NCBI GenBank assembly: GCA_003151655.1
Contig: PLYB01000333.1
Span: forward strand, 1 to 25,509
DNA: 25,509 nt
From: Gallionellaceae bacterium
GTDB lineage: Bacteria > Pseudomonadota > Gammaproteobacteria > Burkholderiales > Gallionellaceae
Direction: 5' to 3'
Below are positions 1 to 6,139 of the stretch, one piece after another. Every line of letters begins with the position of its first letter. Position 1 is the stretch's first letter. The notes under the pieces were generated by a model. It worked only from the letters and a program-made list of their open reading frames with translations. It was not told the DNA's origin and made no database searches. The translations under genes were made by a program, and so were the position numbers.

Positions 1-45
1 CATCGTTACCTGAGTTCTGTCTTCGCCTTGAATGAATCGCTTCAT
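1..45 (-). mobile_element. 5' end of a transposase gene, IS1182-like (cut by window edge)
   Basis: Only the first 15 codons are visible on the minus strand, reading MKRFIQGEDRTQVTM. From memory of the family, this opening (basic start, then EGxDRTQ/SQVTL) is typical of IS1182-type DDE transposases. A GGGAG ribosome-binding site sits about 7 bases upstream of the ATG. The rest of the gene lies outside the window, so catalytic residues cannot be checked. The bases just upstream (46-181) hold no gene and probably include the terminal region of the element. I cannot locate its inverted repeat without the other end. Confidence 0.55.
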
Positions 46-181
46 GTGCAAACTCCCACAATTACCAGATACTTCCAATAACGTTTCACTTGGCGCTTGG
101 TGTACAAATTACACTGCGTTTTTACACACTCTGGGCCATCAACTGCCAGTCACATATGTCTGCTTTGCAGCATGGTAACAA

Positions 182-280
182 CTAAATCTTAAAGCGGCTC
201 ACCGTGGCCCGCATTTCTCCAGCCAGTTCTACAAGATGTTTCGCTTCCACTGAGGTTGCTTCGGAATTTGCCGCATCGTC
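182..280 (-). pseudogene. Relic of a methyl-accepting chemotaxis protein C-terminus
   Basis: The minus strand reads 32 codons followed by TAG. They contain AANSEATSVEAKHLVELAG and then EMRATVSRFKI. This is the pattern of the last helix of the MCP signalling domain: an Ala/Glu-rich coiled coil, then (L/V)xxF(R/K)I/V at the C-terminus. Immediately upstream an in-frame TGA closes the frame. A second frame reads KLVET, as expected a few residues earlier in an MCP, which suggests a small frameshift plus loss of everything further upstream. Nothing remains of the ligand-binding, membrane or HAMP parts. It lies next to the insertion-sequence end, so deletion during transposition is a likely cause. 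Confidence 0.6.
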
Positions 281-477
281 TCAACCAACTTATATGTTTC
301 CCCTTTTTCGATAAATCGTATTTCTAACAAAAGAGGTTTGATATTAACTATAAAATCGTTGCAATCAGCTGGACAGCGTTAAAGAGCGGGATGAAATTTC
401 GGTGGGTCAAGCTCACCAATAATCGCATCAGATCGGCGGGGGAAATCGAGCAAGCATCATCGAAAGAAGCGTGCCTA

Positions 478-780
478 ATGGAAGAAGAAAAAACTCTGTC
501 GCGCAGAGCTGTACTTCGCGGAGCACTGGCAGTGACTTGCGGCTTGGTAATGCCGATCACTTTTTTCAGTTCTCCGGCAGCAGGTGCAGATACTGCTGGA
601 GAGAAGCCCAAAGCAGCCAAAAAAGTATCCCAGACTAGCGTTAAATATCAACATAAGCCCAATGGCGAAAATAAGTGCGGCAACTGCATAAATTTCATTG
701 CCGCATCGAAAACCTGTAAACGTGTGGCGGGGTCAATCGACCCCAATGGCTGGTACATTCTGTGGGGCAAAGCGGCTTGA
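478..780 (+). CDS. HiPIP-like high-potential iron-sulfur protein, Tat-exported, lacking one cluster cysteine
   Basis: This 100-residue protein starts MEEEKTLSRRAVLRGALAV. That is a twin-arginine signal (SRRAVLRG), with a hydrophobic stretch to about residue 30 and an Ala-Gly-Ala cleavage region near 35-37. The mature part has the small HiPIP layout: VKYQ and a Pro, then Cys67-x2-Cys70, Cys80, and GW at 91-92. Known HiPIPs carry a [4Fe-4S] cluster on four cysteines and shuttle electrons in the periplasm. Here the fourth position, normally GWC, is Tyr93 (codon TAC, one base from TGC), exactly 13 residues after Cys80. I chose the ATG at 478 over an in-frame ATG at 391 because it puts the RR motif near the N-terminus and has AAGAAG upstream. 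It is convergent with the TpsA gene. The fold is assigned with good confidence; whether it binds a normal cluster is uncertain. Confidence 0.75.
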   Translation: MEEEKTLSRRAVLRGALAVTCGLVMPITFFSSPAAGADTAGEKPKAAKKVSQTSVKYQHKPNGENKCGNCINFIAASKTCKRVAGSIDPNGWYILWGKAA

Positions 781-797
781 GTCGTCGATTCATCAGA

Positions 798-828
798 CGG
801 TACAATTTTTCAGCAATGTTATGTACCG
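798..828. terminator. Possible hairpin downstream of the HiPIP gene
   Basis: CGGTACA (798-804) and TGTACCG (822-828) are a perfect 7-bp inverted repeat around a 17-base loop, 18 bases after the HiPIP stop. A second small stem, ACTTGA/TCAAGT, occupies 860-876. Neither is followed by a good T-run on either strand, so these are only weak candidates for ending the two convergent genes. Confidence 0.25.
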
Positions 829-934
829 GTTCATCCGAAGTGCGCATCCCACCAAAGTGACTTGAAAAACTCAAGTTGCTTTGCGAATAGTTTTGATTTG
901 GCTTCCTCTTTTTTGTACCCCTGGAAACCGTTCA

Positions 935-3900
935 CTAAAAAACTTTCTTAAATCCATCCTCGACTTTTTTGGCATCTTTTTTCACTTCCTTATCGACTTT
1001 CTTGGCATCTTTTTTCACTTCCTTATCGACTTTCTTGGCATCTTTTTTCACTTCCTTATCAACTTTTTCGGCATCTTTTTTCACTGCCGTCCCGACTTTT
1101 TGGACATCTTTTGTCAAAGGTTTGGTATTAATGGTCACGTTCAAGGCAAGGTCCGCGCCGCCCACCCCGAGGTCGGCACCCACGTTAAATCCAACACTTA
1201 CCTTGCCATTTTTATCAGTAGCATGGCCTCCGGCCTGACCAGACAGAGCCCCCGGCGATTCGACACCGGCCGTTCCACTGGCCTTTACGCCATGGCTACC
1301 GGCGGTGGCCGTAGTGTTCTCAGTCGTCTCTGCCCCGACCATAGCACCGGTTTGCACCGTTGCGCCCTGTTTGGTGGCAGCCTCGCTGCCACCAACATTA
1401 GCACCCGCTTCCGATTTAGTCGTTTGCGCAGCTGATGCTTGTGTACCACCTGGAGCGTGCACCCCGACCTTTTCAGTGTTGGTGACGGACACTGTGGCAC
1501 CAGCTTGAGCTCCTACGGCTTCGCCGTTCTTCCCCGCCGACAGCTTTTCTGAGGCGCCAACTTGGGCTTTTTCTGTCGTTGTCGAACTTGCCACAAGCGT
1601 AACCCCTTTTCCAAGATTGAGATTTGCCGAATCGCTGTTGGTGTTGCTAACCGATGCGCCGACGCCCGCCGATTCCGCAACGCCGTTGGGGCCAATCTTC
1701 AGCGAAGCTCCGGCACCTATCTTGGCCTGTTGGGTATTGGTCGAGTTCCCCGTTGCCGTAACCCCATTGCCCAAATTGGCATTTACGGTGTCGCTGTTGC
1801 TGTTGCTGATGGAAGCGCCAACATTGGCATTTGCCGCAACGCCATTGGGGCCAATCGTCGCCGAGGCACCGGCACCGATATTGCTTTTTTCGGTATCGGC
1901 CGCCGTTGCCGTGATCCCATTGCCCAAATTGGCTTTTACCATTTCGTTGCTGGAGTTAGTGGTTGATACGCCAACATTGGCGTCTGCCTTGATTCCATTA
2001 GGGCCTACTGACATTGAGCCTCCGGCATCGACCTCGCTTGTGTCAGTAGATGTCGTCTCAGCTGTGATGCCATGGCCCAAATTGGCACTTGCCGATATGT
2101 GCGTGGTGTCGCCGGCGCTTACGTTGCCCGATGCCGCAGCCCCGTTGGCACCAATCGATGCCGAGCCATCAGCACTGGCATTTGCGCTCCCGCTCGCATC
2201 AACCGTTACCCCTTGACCCAAATTGGCACTTGCCGTTCCGCCAACAGAGCCGCTGACACCACCCGACAACGCGCCCCCATTGGGGGCAATCGTGCTAGCG
2301 CTGGAACCGCTGCCCGCAGAAAGCAGAGTCATCACGCCATCAACCGGTGCGGGAGTGGGTGCGGGTGGCGGAAGGCTGGGTGGAGCCACTGGCAGGATTG
2401 GTGGTGCCGCAGGACGCATGGTTAACGAGCCATCGGCGTAGGCAATTTGATAGTTGCCGCCGGTCAGCCCTTGCGGTGTAATCGAATAATTACCGGCATA
2501 AATTGCGCCCTGACTGCTGCCGGCGTAACTCAGCGTTCCACCCAGTACCGCAATGGTTTCACTGTTAACAAAGCCCGCATAAACCACACCATTGCCGCCA
2601 CTGTACGCGACGCCATCGTTGGTCTTGGTTGCATCGTTGGCGGTAACCGCGAGGTTCGCTTTGGTCACGCTGACCGAGCTTCCGGTCGTGCTCAAGGCGT
2701 TGTAGTTGCCCGATACCGCAGCACCCGTGTTACCGATGCCCAGCGTCAAGTTGGTGACGTTCGCCAGAAGCTGGTTCGTTTGCACGTCTTTGACGGTCAG
2801 GTCGGTCGCGCCCGTGCCGGTCACGGTGAAGGTTTCGCCGTTCACGCCGGTCGCGGTAAGCGCACTGCCCGCCATCGTCGTCGTGCCGTTATAAACCTCC
2901 GTGCCGGAAAGCGTCAGATTAGCTTTGGTCACGCTCACCTGACTGCCGGTCGTGCTCAAGGCGCTGTAGTTGGTGGAAAGGCTGGTGACCGTGCCGGTTC
3001 CCAGACTGCTACCCAGACTCAAGCCAGTGAGGGTTGCCAGTGTGCTGTTTGTCTTCACATTCGCGCTGGCGAGGTTGCTGGTGTCGCCCGAGCCGGAGAC
3101 GGCAAAGGTTTGGCCCAATACACCGGTCGCGGTCAGACTACTGCCAGCCACGCTGCTGGTGCCGTTATAAGTCTGCGTGCCTCTCAGCGTCAACGTCGCC
3201 GGGGTGACCGACCAGCTCACCGCATTCCCTGCCGAAAGCGTATAGGCGCTGCTCACACCCGTAATTCCGGTAATGACGGGGGTCACGGTATAGGGGCTTC
3301 CGCTTACGTTGGAAATTGAAGTTGGTGCACCAGTGCTGCTCTGAGTTCCGCCAGTGGCGGTGCCGTTGGCTGCGACAAGTGCATTGGAGATTATCCCGGC
3401 TAGGCTATAGGTAGCCGAGGTGTCGTAAACGTAGATCAAGGTTGGTGCAGTGCCATAGACGCTGCTGTAGGTGCTGCCAGAGGTCGGCACTAGATCGAGG
3501 TAGATTTGGGTAGTAGGGGCGGCTACGCAAGCAGCCGACCAAGCCAGGCAGGGATAGCCATTGTTCACCCCGGACACAATTCTCCAAACAGGTGTTGTGA
3601 AGTCCCAGTTGGGGTTGACATTGCCGTTACCTGAATGATCTGTAGTGGCACTCGTACCTGTAGCACTGGTGAAATTGGCTTGGTTCTGCATTGCAGCAGT
3701 GGTCATCCCCCAAACAGTACCAGGCGCGTCCGCAACGTTGCCGCTCGCACTGCCAATGCCAGTCAACGTCGAATTGATGGTGCTATCGTAAAAGCTTTTG
3801 CTGGTCGTGCCGGTGCTGCCCCCCTCCAGCCCGCCGACGTAGCTTGACCCACTCACGCTGCCCGTGGCATAGCTGTTGCTGATCGTGCGGAAGTTATTCC

Positions 3901-6139
3901 CCACCAGCCCGCCGATGTAGCTTAACCCTCTCACGCTGCCGGTGGCGTAGCTGTTGCTGATCGTGCCGTTGCTGTATCCCGCCAGCCCGCCGATGTTGTT
4001 GCTACCACTCACGCTGCCCGTGGCGTAGCTGTTGCTGATTGTGCCGACGTTGATTCCCACCAAACCGCCGATGTAGCTACCAGTGCCACTCACACTGCCC
4101 GTTATATAGCTGTTGCTGATCGTGCCGCCGGCCATTTCTCCCACCAGCCCGCCGACGTAGTTAAGCCCGCTCTCGCTGCCACCTTCCAGCCCCACGTTGC
4201 TGATCACCGAGGTACTTGCCCATCCGATCAGGCCGACATAATTTGTCGAAGGCAGATTGATTGTCAGATTGCTGATGGTGTGACCCAGCCCATCGAACGT
4301 GCCGGTGAATTTAGTGGTTGAAGTCCCGATTGGAGTGAAACCCGCATAGGTAGTGCCGCTGACAAAATTCCATGCTGAGGTCGCCGTGGCACCGATGTTA
4401 GCGCCCAAGACATAATTACCGCTCAGACTAGCTGTTGCCGCCATGCCTTGCAGCGTCATCGTGCCCGGTGCGGTCGTCGCATCCGCCGCCGAGCCAAGCG
4501 CGGTGATGACGGTGTAGTTAACCACCGAACCATCAGAGCCCAGCTTGGCACTGAAGTTGTTTCCGGCCATCAGGTTGACAGCGGCATTCACGTTATAAGT
4601 ACCGGTGTTGCTTGCTTTTACCGCACCCTGCCCGTAGTACAAAGCCAATGCGCCGGTCGTGCCGCTAGCGGTGATGGATGAATTGATATTGATGTTGCGA
4701 TAGGCGTTCAGGGTCAGGGTATAGTTGCCGCTCCAGCTCACCGTATCATTCACGTTGATGTCGCCGTTGGTGCCGGTGCTGCCTGCCGTACACGCGGCAC
4801 CCGTGCAAGAGGTGCCGCCCGATGCGGTTTGAATGGTAACTGAATTGCTATTCAATGCTGTACCCAGTGCAGTACCGGTGATGTTGCCGCCAGAGGCTGC
4901 GATGGTGAAGTCTACCGGGTCGAGTAGCCAAGAGCCAGTCAGGCCGTTTGCGGCGGCAGTGGTGATTTTGGCGGTGTCGGCGATATTTACGTGCGCGGCA
5001 CTTGTTTCAATAGCTCCGCCGTTGCCACCCAGACTACCACCCTGCGCACTGATGCTGCCGTCAATGGTGGTCAAGCTATTCGGGTTGGCGATGTTGGCGA
5101 TGATGGATACCGTACCGCCGTTGCCGGAACTATTCGGCGCGGCATCGGCTTTGATGCTGCCGGTTTGGCTGATGCTGTCCGAGGCGGACAGACGGATAAC
5201 ACCGCCGTGGCTGGTGAGTCCAGTCGCTTCCAGCGAACCGCTGTTTTTGACCACGCCGCCTTGCAAGCTATTGGCCGCTTGCGCCGAGAGAATAATGAGG
5301 CCGCCGGGGGCTTGTATGGCGTTGCCGTTCTGCACCAGTGCGGCAATAGTTGCCGGGGTCACGATGATGTCGGCAAGGGTGTTATTGCTATCGAATTGCA
5401 GGCTGTAGTTTTCACCGGCAGCGAGAGCCACCGTGCCCATCTGCGCGATGATCACACCGTTGTTTCTGACTTGCGGGGCGAGCAGCGCGATGTAACCACC
5501 GAGACTGGCGGTGAGGTTGCCGTCGTTGACGATGCTGCCGGTCGCGCCGTTGCGCGTGAAATTGTAATTCCCGGCCATGAAGTCGGCGTCGGAGATGCTA
5601 TGCGTGGTGGCAACTAAACCGCCAACATCCACACTGGCGCTGGGTGCAAAGTACATCCCGTTGGGGTTGGTGAAGAATACTTGGCCGTTTGCGTTGAGGT
5701 GCCCGTATATTTGACTGGGGTTGCTGTCGAGCACGCGGTTGAGCGTGACGCTGCTGTTGGAAGGCTGATTGAAATTAACCGTGGCGGCACTGCCAACGTT
5801 GAAGGTTTGCCAGTTGATACCGGCGCGACCAGTAGTTTGATTGACGTTCAGCGTCGTGCCGTTTTGCGCGATGTTGGCGGAACCGGCGACCACCTTCCCA
5901 TTAGTGGGGAGTTGATTTGGTGCCGGGGCAGCGTGGGCGAGGCCGATGGTGGCTATGGCTACGGCCAAGGCTTTGAGTTGGAACATCGAAGCAAAATGTA
6001 GGTCGGGATTTATCCCGACATGTCGGGTTGAAACCTGACCCACAGTGCCCGATTGCTTGCCGCGACCACTGGTAATTTCAGAGACGGCAACCCAGATACG
6101 GTTAACTTCACTCCAGATCATGCGATATATTTTGTTCAT
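935..6139 (-). CDS. TpsA: very large filamentous-haemagglutinin-like exoprotein of a two-partner secretion system
   Basis: This is a 1734-residue surface protein exported by the TpsB encoded just upstream. Its ATG overlaps the tpsB stop (ATGA), which implies translational coupling. Residues 1-29 (MNKIYRMIWSEVNRIWVAVSE...) are the extended signal peptide region typical of TpsA proteins. A hydrophobic core follows at 53-68, ending AHAAPAP. Residues 73-350 form the TPS secretion domain (haemagglutination-activity type, with FNVGSAATVNF, SQIYGHLNANGQVFFTNPNG and similar stretches). Then come five GLUG-type repeats of about 26 residues (663-775), two YDG-like repeats (983-1160), an MBG-like segment (1160-1242), a proline-rich linker (1243-1265), about five 51-residue Gly/Ala/Asn-rich repeats (1305-1560), and a lysine-rich C-terminal coil (1687-1734). 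The C-terminal coil and the inserted residues 34-48 are unusual. The ligand or target is not evident; adhesion or biofilm roles are known for the family. Confidence 0.9.
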   Translation of the reverse strand: MNKIYRMIWSEVNRIWVAVSEITSGRGKQSGTVGQVSTRHVGINPDLHFASMFQLKALAVAIATIGLAHAAPAPNQLPTNGKVVAGSANIAQNGTTLNVNQTTGRAGINWQTFNVGSAATVNFNQPSNSSVTLNRVLDSNPSQIYGHLNANGQVFFTNPNGMYFAPSASVDVGGLVATTHSISDADFMAGNYNFTRNGATGSIVNDGNLTASLGGYIALLAPQVRNNGVIIAQMGTVALAAGENYSLQFDSNNTLADIIVTPATIAALVQNGNAIQAPGGLIILSAQAANSLQGGVVKNSGSLEATGLTSHGGVIRLSASDSISQTGSIKADAAPNSSGNGGTVSIIANIANPNSLTTIDGSISAQGGSLGGNGGAIETSAAHVNIADTAKITTAAANGLTGSWLLDPVDFTIAASGGNITGTALGTALNSNSVTIQTASGGTSCTGAACTAGSTGTNGDINVNDTVSWSGNYTLTLNAYRNININSSITASGTTGALALYYGQGAVKASNTGTYNVNAAVNLMAGNNFSAKLGSDGSVVNYTVITALGSAADATTAPGTMTLQGMAATASLSGNYVLGANIGATATSAWNFVSGTTYAGFTPIGTSTTKFTGTFDGLGHTISNLTINLPSTNYVGLIGWASTSVISNVGLEGGSESGLNYVGGLVGEMAGGTISNSYITGSVSGTGSYIGGLVGINVGTISNSYATGSVSGSNNIGGLAGYSNGTISNSYATGSVRGLSYIGGLVGNNFRTISNSYATGSVSGSSYVGGLEGGSTGTTSKSFYDSTINSTLTGIGSASGNVADAPGTVWGMTTAAMQNQANFTSATGTSATTDHSGNGNVNPNWDFTTPVWRIVSGVNNGYPCLAWSAACVAAPTTQIYLDLVPTSGSTYSSVYGTAPTLIYVYDTSATYSLAGIISNALVAANGTATGGTQSSTGAPTSISNVSGSPYTVTPVITGITGVSSAYTLSAGNAVSWSVTPATLTLRGTQTYNGTSSVAGSSLTATGVLGQTFAVSGSGDTSNLASANVKTNSTLATLTGLSLGSSLGTGTVTSLSTNYSALSTTGSQVSVTKANLTLSGTEVYNGTTTMAGSALTATGVNGETFTVTGTGATDLTVKDVQTNQLLANVTNLTLGIGNTGAAVSGNYNALSTTGSSVSVTKANLAVTANDATKTNDGVAYSGGNGVVYAGFVNSETIAVLGGTLSYAGSSQGAIYAGNYSITPQGLTGGNYQIAYADGSLTMRPAAPPILPVAPPSLPPPAPTPAPVDGVMTLLSAGSGSSASTIAPNGGALSGGVSGSVGGTASANLGQGVTVDASGSANASADGSASIGANGAAASGNVSAGDTTHISASANLGHGITAETTSTDTSEVDAGGSMSVGPNGIKADANVGVSTTNSSNEMVKANLGNGITATAADTEKSNIGAGASATIGPNGVAANANVGASISNSNSDTVNANLGNGVTATGNSTNTQQAKIGAGASLKIGPNGVAESAGVGASVSNTNSDSANLNLGKGVTLVASSTTTEKAQVGASEKLSAGKNGEAVGAQAGATVSVTNTEKVGVHAPGGTQASAAQTTKSEAGANVGGSEAATKQGATVQTGAMVGAETTENTTATAGSHGVKASGTAGVESPGALSGQAGGHATDKNGKVSVGFNVGADLGVGGADLALNVTINTKPLTKDVQKVGTAVKKDAEKVDKEVKKDAKKVDKEVKKDAKKVDKEVKKDAKKVEDGFKKVF
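965..1096 (-). repeat. Four 33-bp tandem repeats encoding an 11-residue lysine-rich coil
   Basis: Units lie at 965-997, 998-1030, 1031-1063 and 1064-1096. Units 1 and 2 differ at one base, and so do units 2 and 3; unit 4 is more diverged. A fifth, degenerate copy follows at 1097-1129. The encoded unit is KKDAKKVDKEV, an 11-residue (hendecad) period expected to form a long basic amphipathic helix at the extreme C-terminus of TpsA. Near-identity suggests recent expansion by slippage or recombination. Confidence 0.9.
1460..2227 (-). repeat. About five imperfect 153-bp repeats in the C-terminal third of TpsA
   Basis: The motif (A/L)NLGxG(V/I)T recurs at residues 1305, 1352, 1403, 1454 and 1507, spaced 47, 51, 51 and 53 residues apart. 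Each unit also carries a G(A/S)xxSxGPNG(V/I) stretch and an Asn/Ser/Thr-rich turn. This points to a regular beta-rich array on the secreted protein. I do not recognise the unit as a named domain. Confidence 0.8.
3794..4162 (-). repeat. Five GLUG-type repeats (78-bp units) within TpsA
   Basis: GGLVG-like pentapeptides start at residues 663, 691, 717, 743 and 769, mostly 26 residues apart. Each of the first four is followed by TISNSYATGSVSG or a close variant. This matches the GLUG motif found in secreted bacterial surface proteins such as IgA-peptidase-like and FHA-like proteins. The units are very similar at the DNA level, so copy number may vary between strains. Confidence 0.85.
5998..6040. 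repeat. REP-like palindromic element inserted in the TpsA signal-peptide coding region
   Basis: The plus strand starts GTAGGTCGGG and contains the perfect 14-bp palindrome CCCGACATGTCGGG, followed by TTGAAACCTGACC. The same sequence family recurs at 19166-19253 between flgF and flgG, ending AAACCCGACCTAC. In tpsA it encodes residues 34-48 (GQVSTRHVGINPDLH), lying exactly between the extended signal region and the hydrophobic core. The reading frame is kept. Confidence 0.8.

Noticed and set aside
2447..3319. 290-codon open frame on the plus strand opposite tpsA
   Set aside because: It is antisense to an intact repeat-rich gene, its translation is Gly/Arg-rich without any family pattern, and it has no ribosome-binding site.
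5984..5986. Met52 of TpsA as an alternative start giving an ordinary signal peptide
   Set aside because: There is no ribosome-binding site before it. The upstream start overlaps the tpsB stop and encodes a proper extended signal region.
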